A DNA stretch of 64,000 nt from Dickeya dianthicola NCPPB 453 (GCF_000365305.1 NZ_CM001841.1:1765100-1829099); one strand, 5' to 3'. Counted from the first letter of the stretch, positions 18,080-27,270 are shown. Notes: generated by a model not told the origin, from the letters alone. Program-made: numbers and translations.

Positions 18080-19384
18080 ATGGCTGAGGTATCTGATGTT
18101 CAGGGGGCAGCGGCGGCATCGCCTGCCGATACGGTGTCCGGCACGGATCGCATGGGAAAACTATCGCTGACTATGGCCTGGTGGGCGGTGTGCAGCGCGA
18201 TTTTCTATATTGTGGTGGGGGCGTCGCTGGCGCTGAATTACGGCGCGCGCAATGCCATTATCGGTATGGCGCTATCCGTGGCGTGCTACGGTTTGATCAA
18301 TGCGGCGATCAGCCGTTTTGCTATCCGTAGCGGCCTGTCGGTAGCGGCATTTTCCGGCCAGCTATTCGGCCAGGCCGGCTCCGCGCTGGCGACGCTGATC
18401 TTTTTCTCTACTGCGATTTATTACGCGGTGTTTGAAGGTTCGGTGATCGCGTTCGCGATTCATCACCTGTTTCCTGCGTTGGATTATCACTGGGCGGCGT
18501 TGCTGGTGGTGCTTTACAGCGTGCCGTTGATTTTCGGCAGCGTGCAGCACTGGCTGGACAAATTTAACGGCGTGCTGCTACCGTTTTATCTGCTCGGGCT
18601 GGCGCTGACGGTGGCGGTGTCTGTCCAGCATTACGGTTATCAGCCGCAATGGCTGTCGTTCGGCCCGGCATCACCGCCCGCCTACGGCTGGTGGAACTGT
18701 TTCACCTACTACATGGGGGTGTGGATTTTGATGATGTACACCTTCGATTACGCCCGGTTTGGCCGTCAGAAAGACAGCCAGTACCACGCGCGCATCAATT
18801 TCGGTATGCCGTTCTATCTGATCACATTTTTGTTGAACGGGGTGGTCGGCATCTATCTGGTCAGCAGTTTTGCCCAGCAGAATGGCGTCAGTGAAACCGC
18901 GGTGGTGGTGAATATCCTCAATTTGCTCGGCTTATGGGGGCTGCTGTTCGTGTGGGTCACCCAGACACGCATCAATACCGCCAACTATTATCTGGCGACC
19001 GTCAACATGCAGGTGTTTTTTGACCGGCTGTTGCGGTTGCGCTATCGCAAGGTTGTCTGGGCCTGCGTGGTGGGCGCGGCGGTGTACGTGCTGATGCTGG
19101 CGGATGTGTTCGCCTATATTTTGCAGGCGCTGGCTTATCAGGGCGTGTTTGTGGTGGCGTGGGTCGGCGTGGCGCTGGCGCATATTGTGGCCCGCCGCGC
19201 CCCATCGACCACCGCGCCGGTGCGCGCGTTTAATCTGACTGGTCTTGGCGCCTGGCTGCTGAGTGTGATCGCCGGCGTCGCGCTGATGCACGGCAGCGCG
19301 GTGCTACAGTCGTTTTCCGCGCCGGTGACCTTTGCCGTCGCGCTGGCGCTGTACTGGCTGTTGCCGCACAAACGTAGCGCCTGA
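18080..19384 (+). CDS. NCS1-type (purine-cytosine permease-like) transporter
   Basis: 434 residues with about 12 membrane segments. Stretches such as GASLALNYGARNAIIGM and SRFAIRSGLSVAAFSGQLFG resemble the cytosine/purine/allantoin (NCS1) permease family. The start at 18080 has GTGGAGGGG upstream. It is the last gene of the pxp operon after a 227-base gap, so it probably imports the operon's substrate (5-oxoproline or a related amide/lactam). That assignment is from context only. Confidence 0.78.
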   Translation: MAEVSDVQGAAAASPADTVSGTDRMGKLSLTMAWWAVCSAIFYIVVGASLALNYGARNAIIGMALSVACYGLINAAISRFAIRSGLSVAAFSGQLFGQAGSALATLIFFSTAIYYAVFEGSVIAFAIHHLFPALDYHWAALLVVLYSVPLIFGSVQHWLDKFNGVLLPFYLLGLALTVAVSVQHYGYQPQWLSFGPASPPAYGWWNCFTYYMGVWILMMYTFDYARFGRQKDSQYHARINFGMPFYLITFLLNGVVGIYLVSSFAQQNGVSETAVVVNILNLLGLWGLLFVWVTQTRINTANYYLATVNMQVFFDRLLRLRYRKVVWACVVGAAVYVLMLADVFAYILQALAYQGVFVVAWVGVALAHIVARRAPSTTAPVRAFNLTGLGAWLLSVIAGVALMHGSAVLQSFSAPVTFAVALALYWLLPHKRSA

Positions 19385-19418
19385 GCACACAGGGCAGGGA
19401 TGCCCGCTTGTCTCCAGC

Positions 19419-19580
19419 TATTCACTGCCGAACCATGTTAATGTGGAAAGCGCGCAGCTGGAAAATGGCCTGCTGACCATTAATCTGAAGCAGGATATTC
19501 CGGAAAACGAAAAGCCGAAAAAAATTGCCATTGAAAACCGCAATCAGGCGGGGACGCAGGCATTGGAACACGAACATTAA
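19419..19580 (+). pseudogene. C-terminal remnant of a small heat-shock protein (Hsp20/IbpA type)
   Basis: The last ~53 codons read YSLPNHVNVESAQLENGLL, then TINLKQDIPENEKPKKIAIE, which is the end of an alpha-crystallin domain with the PxxxKPKKIxI tail of Hsp20 proteins. Nothing upstream encodes the rest of the domain: the frame runs into the 3' end of the permease gene. A genuine terminator follows it, so the 3' end of the ancestral gene is intact and the 5' two-thirds were lost. Confidence 0.85.
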
Positions 19581-19610
19581 TTTTTTTCTTATTCCGCATT
19601 ACGATGTTTT

Positions 19611-19637
19611 GCCCCGATAGCATCGGGGCTTTTTTTA
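19611..19637 (+). terminator. Terminator after the Hsp20 remnant
   Basis: GCCCCGA (19611-19617) / TCGGGGC (19623-19629) followed by eight T. It now probably also ends the pxp operon transcript. Confidence 0.85.
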
Positions 19638-19986
19638 TTATAAATAACATTGTGAATGCTTGTTTGATATTGTCGGAATCGTTGCAGATTGTCCGTTGCT
19701 GTATGGAAATATTTATTCTCTTTTATTTTATGGTGATAGTTTATCTGGAGTGAGGGTTGGGAATATTCCGATACCGATATGGATGAGGTCGGATAAGCTC
19801 TTATTACCAGAGTAGAGTGGTTGTGCCATTGCGCTGTACACATTACATGGTGTAGATTGTAATTTGAATAGGTGAGGAGGTTAAATAAAAGTGTAATAAA
19901 TATGTGCTGAGATTAACGGGTAATAACCCATTTTTCCTGTGTCTATTTATGAATTTTTATTTTTTTTAACTTATCAGAGGTGATCT
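19638..19986. other. AT-rich intergenic region before the small secreted protein
   Basis: About 350 bases, markedly AT-rich, with no supported gene on either strand. It must hold the promoter of the 19987 gene. Base composition differs from the GC-rich genes on both sides, a sign of acquired DNA. Confidence 0.5.
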
Positions 19987-20379
19987 ATGAAATATGTAAA
20001 TGGTGGGGTTTTGTGTGTGACGTCGATTCTCCTTTTTTCAGGTATGGCTGAGGCTAAAGACAAAAATCTATATGATGGCAATACTTATGTGATTAACGAA
20101 AGTGGTTATTGTGCTGTTATTTACAGTAAAGGTGGTGGTAATCTCAGTGGTGATTTCAAGGGCGGTGAAAATTTATCGCGCATTTATATTAAAGATGATA
20201 GTGGCGAGACCGTGAAGGGAAAACATCCCGTTTATGTCGATATTGATTTTTATGTGCCTGACAGTAAGGATGGAAAGATTGGCAATAACCCTTGTAGGGG
20301 TAATTCTTATATGAAAGGGAAAAAACATCTGAAGTTAGATGGCCCTTGGGCAACAATAACGAGTACTGTACAGTACTAA
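19987..20379 (+). CDS. Small exported protein, unknown family
   Basis: 130 residues with a clear signal peptide (VNGGVLCVTSILLFSGMAEA, cut near residue 23). The mature part is ~107 residues, lysine- and glycine-rich, with two cysteines (in SGYCAVIYSKGGG and NNPCRGNSY) that could form a disulfide. The TCAGAGGTGATCT ribosome site and ATG are good. Codon use is AT-rich compared with neighbours. It lies ~260 bases upstream of a MacB/TolC/HlyD operon in the same direction. I do not recognise the family; it could be a cargo of that exporter or an independent envelope protein. Confidence 0.6.
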   Translation: MKYVNGGVLCVTSILLFSGMAEAKDKNLYDGNTYVINESGYCAVIYSKGGGNLSGDFKGGENLSRIYIKDDSGETVKGKHPVYVDIDFYVPDSKDGKIGNNPCRGNSYMKGKKHLKLDGPWATITSTVQY

Positions 20380-20641
20380 CAGACATTGATAATGCCGGAA
20401 AATCAAAATGACACCGGGTGCTTGCGTAGCGGTGGGGTGTGTTTCCGGCGGTTTTTATAATTTTTATTTTTTGAAGTAATAACGGTGGTTCGGGCTAAGG
20501 TAACCCTATTTTAAATTTAGGATTGGTGATCGTTGCAGAAAAATTATGGAGATCATTTTCTAAGATAGTTATCTGTAAGCCGCTATCACTGCGACAACTG
20601 TCGTTCTCTGGTCGCTGTCGCTCACTGCTGTTCGTGGAAAT

Positions 20642-21319
20642 GTGGACGGGAAACATAGACCTGTGATTCGGATTGAAAATTTGCAGCACCGCTATGGTGA
20701 AACAACCATATTGCATTCGCTTTCATTACACATCCGGCACGGGGAAACCTGCGCTATTCTCGGCCGTTCCGGCAGCGGCAAAAGTACGCTGCTCAATGTA
20801 CTGGGGCTGCTGGAGCCGCTACAACAGGGCAGCTACCTTCTGGATGGCGAGGACATCCGGCAGTGTTCCGCCAGCCTGCGGGCCCGATTGCGTAATCAAA
20901 AACTGGGGTTTGTGTTCCAGCATTTTCATTTGCTGACCAGCCATAACGTGCTGGATAACGTGGCGCTGCCGCTGTTGTACCGGAACATCCCCATTGTACA
21001 GGCGCGCCGCCGCGCCGCCGGCGTTCTGGGTGAGTTGGGCATGTATGCGCATCGTCTGCAACGCCCGGCAACGCTGTCCGGCGGGCAGCGTCAGCGGGTC
21101 GCGCTGGCTCGGGCGCTGGTGGGCGAACCGTCCGTGTTGCTGGCGGATGAACCGACCGGCAATCTGGATGCCGAAACCGCGCAGGAAATCCTGGGTCTGC
21201 TACTGGACATCAACCGTCAGCGGGCATTAACCCTCGTCATGGTGACCCACGACGAGCAACTGGCACAGCGGTTGCAGCGGCGTTGCCGCATGAAAGACGG
21301 TGCGCTTGTCGGGGAGTAA
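20642..21319 (+). CDS. ABC transporter ATPase, LolD/MacB type
   Basis: 225 residues with Walker A GRSGSGKST (~residues 41-49), signature LSGGQRQR, Walker B VLLADEPTGNLD and switch histidine in MVTHDEQ. The LNVLGLLEP and FQHFHLLTSHNVLDNVALPL stretches place it in the MacB/LolD/FtsE group, which power mechanotransmission-type exporters. The start is a GTG at 20642 with a weak ribosome site; a later GTG at 20663 is possible. It is first of a four-gene operon: ATPase, permease, TolC-like channel, HlyD-like adaptor. Confidence 0.88.
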   Translation: MDGKHRPVIRIENLQHRYGETTILHSLSLHIRHGETCAILGRSGSGKSTLLNVLGLLEPLQQGSYLLDGEDIRQCSASLRARLRNQKLGFVFQHFHLLTSHNVLDNVALPLLYRNIPIVQARRRAAGVLGELGMYAHRLQRPATLSGGQRQRVALARALVGEPSVLLADEPTGNLDAETAQEILGLLLDINRQRALTLVMVTHDEQLAQRLQRRCRMKDGALVGE

Positions 21320-21326
21320 GGGCGGC

Positions 21327-22508
21327 ATGAATGTGACGCAACAGTGGCTTGAGGCCTGTCGCAATCTGATCGCGTTCCATCAGCGCGCGTCGCTGGCGAT
21401 GCTGGGCATTGGCGTTGGCAGCGCTCTGGTGGTGGCGCTGTTAATGCTGGGCAAAAGCGCCCAGCAGATGGCGTTGAGCGCGTTTGATAATCTGGGCGGC
21501 GATATCATCGTGGTTGACATCGGCATCAAGGAGGACAGTCACTCGCCGGTGCCGTTGTTGCCTGTCAAGCTGGATCTGTCGGTGCTGTCTCGTGTGCACC
21601 ACGGCATTCGGCGAGTTGTTCCGGTAGCGCGCTGGAATACTTCGTTGCCGCAGAAGGGGGATGAGAACGGCATCCCGCTGATGGTGATCGGTTCTACGCC
21701 TGATTTGATGCCGTTGCTGGGGTTGACGCTGACGCAAGGGCGGGCGTTTTCCCGTTACGACAGCCGCAGCACCTATGCCATTGTCAGTGCGGATTTGGCA
21801 TCCCGGCTGTCTGGCTCTGCCTCGGCGCGCACTTTCCTGCTCGGTCATTACGCTTTTGATGTTATTGGCGCCCTGAAATCAGCAACGTTATCAATCGGCG
21901 GTCAGACTACCGGCCATGTTGTGTTGGTGCCGATAGAAACCATCACGCGGATTTCTCCTTTTGCGACCACCGATCTGCTGTACATCCAGGTGACGTCGAC
22001 CGCGCTTGTGACGCCGGTGGTCAATGCTATTCGCCCTTGGCTTGAACAAATGTTGCCGACGCGGACGATCCAGATTCAGATCCAGCAGCAAATCATCGAC
22101 AGTATGGCGCAGCAAAATGCGACCTTCCGCTACCTGCTGGCGGCGCTGGCCGCCGTGGCGTTGCTGATGGGGGGGATTGGCGTCATGAACGTCATGGTGA
22201 TGAGCGTGTCGATGCGCCGGCACGAGATCGGCCTGCGTCAGGCGATTGGCGCCCGTTCGCTGGATATCGGCGTGTTGTTTCTGCTGGAGGCCGCTCTGCT
22301 TTCACTGCCCGGCGCGGTGCTGGGCAGCGTGGCAGGCGCGCTGCTCGCCTGGGCTTATACCCGTTACGCCGACTGGCCGTTGATGGCCGATCCGTGGGTG
22401 TTTCCGCTGGCTATCGGCAGCGCGTTGGTACTGGCGGTTTTTTTTGGTTTGAAACCCTCGTTAACCGCTGCCCGTTTATCCCCTGCGGAGGCGCTGCGTG
22501 AACATTAA
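21327..22508 (+). CDS. MacB/FtsX-type ABC permease
   Basis: 393 residues with the MacB-like layout: one helix near residues 22-42 (LAMLGIGVGSALVVALLML), a large periplasmic domain of ~200 residues, then three C-terminal helices with the family signature MGGIGVMNVMVMSVSMRRHEIGLRQAIGA. Unlike MacB itself the ATPase is a separate protein, encoded directly upstream. The end overlaps the next gene by 11 bases. Confidence 0.88.
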   Translation: MNVTQQWLEACRNLIAFHQRASLAMLGIGVGSALVVALLMLGKSAQQMALSAFDNLGGDIIVVDIGIKEDSHSPVPLLPVKLDLSVLSRVHHGIRRVVPVARWNTSLPQKGDENGIPLMVIGSTPDLMPLLGLTLTQGRAFSRYDSRSTYAIVSADLASRLSGSASARTFLLGHYAFDVIGALKSATLSIGGQTTGHVVLVPIETITRISPFATTDLLYIQVTSTALVTPVVNAIRPWLEQMLPTRTIQIQIQQQIIDSMAQQNATFRYLLAALAAVALLMGGIGVMNVMVMSVSMRRHEIGLRQAIGARSLDIGVLFLLEAALLSLPGAVLGSVAGALLAWAYTRYADWPLMADPWVFPLAIGSALVLAVFFGLKPSLTAARLSPAEALREH

Positions 22509-23943
22509 CTCGTCCTATGCCGTCGTGTTTTTATCGTTGCTGGTGTCGCCCTGGCTGTCGGCGGTACATGCCGCGATGGCTGAATCGTCATTGCCGCGCA
22601 AAACGGTGCCGATTACGCTGGCCGATGCGGTCGCGCTGGGCGTACGCAACAGCAATACGCTAAAAAGCGTAGGGCTGACTCGGCTAATGGATAAGTTTGA
22701 TTTGGTGGTTGCCGAAGATGGATTCCGGCCGCATCTGGTGTTGAACAATCAGTATCGCCGCAATATGGGCGACCAATTACCCGGACAGGAGAATCATGCC
22801 GGCCTTTCCGCCAGCCTGCTGACGCCATTGGGCACGCAGCTTGAGGCCGACGGGAACGATGACTATTCCGGCCTGACCTCGTCCGGAAGCACCCGCAGCC
22901 GGGGGAACACGATCACCGTCGTGCAGCCGTTGCTAAAAGGCGCCGGCATCGAGTTCAATACCGCGCCGGTGCGTCTGGCCCGGCTTGATGAACGCATTGG
23001 TCATCTGAACCAGCAAAAGCAGATCGCAGACACCATTACGCAGATTATTCAGACTTACTACGGATTACTGGAGGCACAGCAAGGGGTGATGCTGGCGCAG
23101 GAATCCCTGCAACGCGCCGGCGCGCAGCGCGACGTGATGCAGGCATTGATTGACAGTGGCAGACAGGCGGCGCTCGACCGGCTTCAGAGCGACGCCGATA
23201 TGTCTTCGCAGCAGTTAAGCCTGGAACAGCAAGAGAATGCGCTGAGCGAGCGACGTCTGGCGTTGTGCGGCTTATTGGGCGTCGATACCCGTACGCAACT
23301 GAGCGCCAGCGAGCGCCTCGACATACGCCCGATCACCCTGAAAGCGCCGCAGGCGATAGCGGTGGCGATGAAAAATCAACCTGACTATCTGATTCAGCAA
23401 CTCACGGCGGACAAACAGCAGATTTATCTGATGCAGGCGAAAAATCAGCGCCTGTGGGGCGTGGATCTGGTCGCCGGCGCCGGGCGCGTCAACACCCGGG
23501 CGGCAGATGTCCAGAGCGATAGCCGCTGGCAGCGCTATGTCGGCCTGAACGTCTCCATCCCGTTGAACGATTTACAGGCGCGTCAGCAAGAGCAGCGCGC
23601 CTGGGTGGCGGGGAAAATACAGCTATTACAGATGGCGGATGTGCGCCAGCAACTGGAGGAAACCATCACGCAGCAGGTCAATGCGCTTAATAGCAACTGG
23701 CAGCAGTTTCTGATTGCCGATCGCCTGACGCGACTATCGGAAAAAACGGTGCAGGCGGAGCAGGCCAAACTGCTGGCAGGGCGCTCGTCAAACTTTCAGG
23801 TGCTGAGTTATCAGGCCAGTCTGCGCGCCGCGCAAAGTGCGCGGGTATCCGCGCAGATTGCCTATCTCAATTCGCTGGCTGAGTTGGATCGTGCGCTGGG
23901 TTCCACCCTTAACCACTGGGGAATCCAGCAGAATGATCGGTAA
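22498..23943 (+). CDS. TolC-family outer membrane efflux protein
   Basis: 481 residues with a signal peptide (cut near HAAMA, residue ~27) and two outer membrane efflux protein repeats rich in Q/A/L helices (QQKQIADTITQIIQTYYGLLE, split around a beta segment). GTG start at 22498 has GGAGG seven bases upstream and overlaps the permease end, so it is translationally coupled. It would form the outer-membrane channel of this operon's exporter. It is not the housekeeping TolC, which lies elsewhere in enterobacteria. Confidence 0.85.
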   Translation: MNINSSYAVVFLSLLVSPWLSAVHAAMAESSLPRKTVPITLADAVALGVRNSNTLKSVGLTRLMDKFDLVVAEDGFRPHLVLNNQYRRNMGDQLPGQENHAGLSASLLTPLGTQLEADGNDDYSGLTSSGSTRSRGNTITVVQPLLKGAGIEFNTAPVRLARLDERIGHLNQQKQIADTITQIIQTYYGLLEAQQGVMLAQESLQRAGAQRDVMQALIDSGRQAALDRLQSDADMSSQQLSLEQQENALSERRLALCGLLGVDTRTQLSASERLDIRPITLKAPQAIAVAMKNQPDYLIQQLTADKQQIYLMQAKNQRLWGVDLVAGAGRVNTRAADVQSDSRWQRYVGLNVSIPLNDLQARQQEQRAWVAGKIQLLQMADVRQQLEETITQQVNALNSNWQQFLIADRLTRLSEKTVQAEQAKLLAGRSSNFQVLSYQASLRAAQSARVSAQIAYLNSLAELDRALGSTLNHWGIQQNDR

Positions 23944-25201
23944 TGCTCGCTGGCGGCGGCTTTTCTTGTATGGGGCGGCAGTGATAACGCTGGTGGTGGT
24001 GGCATCGGTGTTTTTATACCGGCGTGCCGTACCAGAGGGGGACACTGAGGCACACTGGCGCGCTGTCGCGCCATCGCCGGTGGAGAACCACATTACGCTG
24101 TTGGCGCACGTGCAGGCGGCGGAGCAATACCTGATCAGTGCCCCTTTCGAGAGTCATATCAGCCAACTGAATGTTCAGGAGGGGCAATCGGTACGTAAAG
24201 GCGATGCCTTGCTGATGTTGGATATCACCCCGTTGCAGTTCGCGTATCGCGATGGGCAGGCGCAGTTTCTCAAGGCGCGCCAGTCGCTGCAGAATTTACG
24301 CGCCTGGGAAAATAGCAATGAAGTCATGTCGGCTCAGCGGGCGTTGGTCATGGCGGAAATGGGCGAACGGGACGCCGTCAGCCAGTTGAATGCGGCACAA
24401 CCGCTGTATCGTCAAGGAATTATTGCACGTTCGGAGCGCGACAGCCTGGCTCAGCAGTTGGCCAGCCGACGTTTGGAATTGCAGGCGGCGCGTCAGGCGC
24501 TGACATCCGCCCGGGCGTCGGGAAGTGCGGAAAATCAGACGATGGCCGAACTGGAGTTGAATAACGCCGAACAGAAATTACAGCAAATCCGCGATCAACA
24601 GGCACACAGTTGGCTGTATGCGCCCGGTGACGGTTATGCGGTGCGCATACAGAGCGACGACAAGGAAAAGGTCGCCTTTCCCCGGTTAGGTCAGCGGGTC
24701 AGTGCGGGGGAGCCGTTATTCATTCTGGCGGGCGTGATGCGCTTTGACGCGCGGGCCAAAGCGGACGAAGCCGATATTGAGCACCTGCGGCCGGGCATGC
24801 CCGTCACCCTCACCAGCGACGCATTGCCGGGCCAGCCGCTGGCCGGCACATTACGGATGGTCAGCCCGCAGGCTAATTACACCGAAGGGCAGCCAGGCGC
24901 GACCTATGATGTGGTCTTCAATCTCGATTGCTGCCGCGCCGGGCAGGCGGTGCCGCGGTTTGGCATGTCCGCGCTGCTGAAAATCACCACCTTTTCCGAT
25001 CCCAATGGCATGGTGCTGTTGCCGGATGAGGTCGGCCAGGATGAGCAGGGGAAGACCGCGGTTTATTATCGCCGCACGCCGCAGTCGCCTGAAGAAGTAC
25101 GGCGGATTGAGGTCATCGGGCCGTTGCCGCAGGGCGTGCTGGTAAAAGGGCTGGAACCCGGCGAGGTCCGCAAGTGGGATTGTTGCCATGCGGCGAACTG
25201 A
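23933..25201 (+). CDS. HlyD/MacA-family periplasmic adaptor
   Basis: 422 residues with an N-terminal membrane anchor (LFLYGAAVITLVVVASVFLY), a split biotinyl-lipoyl hairpin (SAPFESHISQLNVQEGQSVRKGD), a coiled-coil hairpin about residues 100-205, then barrel domains ending with VKGLEPGE. It bridges the permease and the TolC-like channel. The start at 23933 overlaps the previous gene by 11 bases. A large hairpin closes the operon after its stop. Confidence 0.87.
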   Translation: MIGNARWRRLFLYGAAVITLVVVASVFLYRRAVPEGDTEAHWRAVAPSPVENHITLLAHVQAAEQYLISAPFESHISQLNVQEGQSVRKGDALLMLDITPLQFAYRDGQAQFLKARQSLQNLRAWENSNEVMSAQRALVMAEMGERDAVSQLNAAQPLYRQGIIARSERDSLAQQLASRRLELQAARQALTSARASGSAENQTMAELELNNAEQKLQQIRDQQAHSWLYAPGDGYAVRIQSDDKEKVAFPRLGQRVSAGEPLFILAGVMRFDARAKADEADIEHLRPGMPVTLTSDALPGQPLAGTLRMVSPQANYTEGQPGATYDVVFNLDCCRAGQAVPRFGMSALLKITTFSDPNGMVLLPDEVGQDEQGKTAVYYRRTPQSPEEVRRIEVIGPLPQGVLVKGLEPGEVRKWDCCHAAN

Positions 25202-25203
25202 AT

Positions 25204-25245
25204 GCCGAAGGAAAGAGAGGCGCCGGGCTGGTGCCTCTCTTCGGC
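25204..25245. terminator. Long hairpin between the efflux operon and pemB
   Basis: Outer stem GCCGAA/TTCGGC and inner stem AGAGAGGC (25214-25221) / GCCTCTCT (25233-25240). It lies between two convergent genes and may serve both, although flanking T-runs are short. Confidence 0.6.
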
Positions 25246-25269
25246 TGAAAACAAGACGACATGTCGGCA

Positions 25270-26571
25270 TTACTCGCGCAGCAAAACCTGCGTATTGTAT
25301 TCCCACAGCCGGTTGAAGTGGATGTCGTCCAGAGAGCGCTGCGGGCTGACATTGCCTTTAAACGGCCGGTCGGTGGTGGCTGCCGCACCCCACGGGTCGG
25401 CGAGGTCGTAGCTAGTGTCGATGGTGCTGTCGCGGATAACCAACTGGCCGTTGGCGGTGTTGCCCGGCAGGTAACCGGTCTGCTTCGCGCCCTGATCCCA
25501 GGCGCGGCCCAGTTTGGCTTTCTGCGTGCCTTGATAACCGCTGTCGCCGGTCAATAGGCTGTTGATCACCAGAAAACCGTATTTCACCGACGGAATACTG
25601 TCCGGTGCGAACACATAGGCTTCTTTTGAACCGCGGCTGGACACGGTATGGAAACGCACCCCGTCAAACACGGCGGTGGCGCGGCCGAACACGTAATCGA
25701 CATCCCCTTCAATGTAACTGTCCTTGATGTAGGCGCGGCTGTAATGGTCGGTGACATAGCTGTTTTGGCGGTCGCTGGTATTGACGAAGAAGGTGTCCTG
25801 ACGGCCGAGCAGACGGACGTTTTCCAGTTGCACCCGATCGCCGTCGGTGCGCAATGCCACCGCCTGATGGGTGCCGCTGTCCACCGTGTCCAACAGGGCG
25901 TTGACTACCGTCAGGTTTTTCAACTGAAAACCGTTGCTCTGTGACCACATCACCGCTGAGCAGGTGGTATTGATGGCGACGCCCGGTTTCGAGGCGCAGG
26001 CGTTATACATATACCAGGCAGGGTCGGCGGGCTGATACTGGCCGTGCGGATTAACGCGGGCGCGGTAGTCGGCCGGCGACATCATCGAATCCAGCGCCAG
26101 CGAAACCACCACCTGATCCGGTTGGTTGCCGGCGCCGAACAGTGTCAGCGGCGGCGCGCCTTGCGGTATGTATACCGTGCCGGTGTACGTGCCCGGCAGC
26201 AGTTTGATGTATACCCGTTCTTTACCCGGATGCTGGCGCAGCGCCGTGTTCACCGCCTGCTGGATGTTGGTATGGGTGGCGCCCGCCACGCCGGCGCGCG
26301 GGCCGACGACATAAGCGGCCGTGACGCGCGAGGTATCAATGGGCGCCGGCGTCCAGCCATCCGCCACCGGTGTGGCGTATTTTCCGCCGTGAGCGAAATA
26401 GTGCTGCGGGGTGAAGCGCCCGGCTTCCTGCGCCGACAACACCGGACGGCTGGCGGTGCCGGGAAACACCGGCTGGAAGCGCGCCGAATTCGGCGTCTGG
26501 CTGCCGCAGGTGGTCAGGAGAATCGACATGGACACCGCGGCGGCCAGCCCGGAATAGTGTGTCAGACTCAC
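25270..26571 (-). CDS. pemB: Outer-membrane lipoprotein pectin methylesterase PemB
   Basis: 433 residues, the length known for PemB of Dickeya and longer than secreted PemA (~366). The N-terminus is a lipoprotein signal with the lipobox LLTTCGS (Cys ~22). The family 8 carbohydrate esterase signature is present: GDRVQLENVRLLGRQDTFFV and YIEGDVDYVFGRATAVFDG supply the two catalytic aspartates, and LGRAWD the arginine. It removes methyl esters from pectin or its oligomers so that pectate lyases can act. GTG start with AAAGGAG upstream. A KdgR-like box lies ~110 bases upstream. Confidence 0.92.
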   Translation of the reverse strand: MSLTHYSGLAAAVSMSILLTTCGSQTPNSARFQPVFPGTASRPVLSAQEAGRFTPQHYFAHGGKYATPVADGWTPAPIDTSRVTAAYVVGPRAGVAGATHTNIQQAVNTALRQHPGKERVYIKLLPGTYTGTVYIPQGAPPLTLFGAGNQPDQVVVSLALDSMMSPADYRARVNPHGQYQPADPAWYMYNACASKPGVAINTTCSAVMWSQSNGFQLKNLTVVNALLDTVDSGTHQAVALRTDGDRVQLENVRLLGRQDTFFVNTSDRQNSYVTDHYSRAYIKDSYIEGDVDYVFGRATAVFDGVRFHTVSSRGSKEAYVFAPDSIPSVKYGFLVINSLLTGDSGYQGTQKAKLGRAWDQGAKQTGYLPGNTANGQLVIRDSTIDTSYDLADPWGAAATTDRPFKGNVSPQRSLDDIHFNRLWEYNTQVLLRE

Positions 26572-26682
26572 AGCGTACTCCTTTCAGGTTGAGGTTATTT
26601 CCAGATAATAGGTCGGTGTTAGGCTGTGGCAGCCTACGCAACCCGGTACGGAAAAACGCGAAGCGGGATCATAATTTTTGAA

Positions 26683-26703
26683 AAATAAACCCACGTTTCA
26701 TTT
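26683..26703 (-). promoter_or_regulatory. KdgR-like operator upstream of pemB
   Basis: AAATAAAC-CCACG-TTTCATTT matches the KdgR consensus arms AAATGAAA and TTTCATTT at 14 of 16 positions with the correct 5-base centre. KdgR represses pectinolysis genes in soft-rot bacteria until pectin breakdown products appear, which fits pemB. The match is by eye. Confidence 0.65.
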
Positions 26704-26860
26704 TTGTCTGCGATCGGTTACCGCGAAGCGCGGAGCAATCCTGATTTTTACCGGGTTTTCTGTTAGATATAGGAACTGCCGCCGGGTAGACAAGGCGGAA
26801 AGGGCGGACGTGACAGACGGGCCGGGTAGCAAACTGATAACTGAACATCATAAATAAAAC

Positions 26861-27202
26861 ATGGCATTACTGATAAAAGCGGCGCTGGGCGCGCTCGTGG
26901 TGGTATTGATTGGCTTGCTGGCCAAAACCCGTCATTACTATATTGCCGGGCTGGTGCCGCTGTTCCCAACGTTTGCGCTGATAGCGCATTACATCGTGGG
27001 GGCGGAGCGCGGCATGGAAGCGCTCCGCGCCACCATTCTGTTTGGCATCTGGGCGGTGATCCCCTATCTGGTGTACCTGATTTCGCTCTATTACTTTACC
27101 GGCGTGATGCGCCTGCCGCCGGCGCTGATGCTGGCGGTGGCGTGCTGGAGCTTGTCGGCGGCGGTGCTGGTGAAAGTCTGGAGCAGTTATTATGCCGGAT
27201 AG
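26861..27202 (+). CDS. glpM: GlpM-family inner membrane protein
   Basis: 113 residues, four membrane helices, matching E. coli GlpM along its length (KAALGALVVVLIGLLAKT, YYIAGLVPLFPTFALIAHYI, PYLVYLISLYYFTGVMRLP). Molecular role is not well defined; homologues have been linked to alginate production in Pseudomonas. Divergent from pemB, with the KdgR-like box in the shared region. Confidence 0.9.
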   Translation: MALLIKAALGALVVVLIGLLAKTRHYYIAGLVPLFPTFALIAHYIVGAERGMEALRATILFGIWAVIPYLVYLISLYYFTGVMRLPPALMLAVACWSLSAAVLVKVWSSYYAG

Positions 27203-27270
27203 CGCATAACGGTGCGGTGCCGGCGGGAAAAACGCCCGGCGCGGCGAGCGCCGGGGTAGCACTGTTACAG

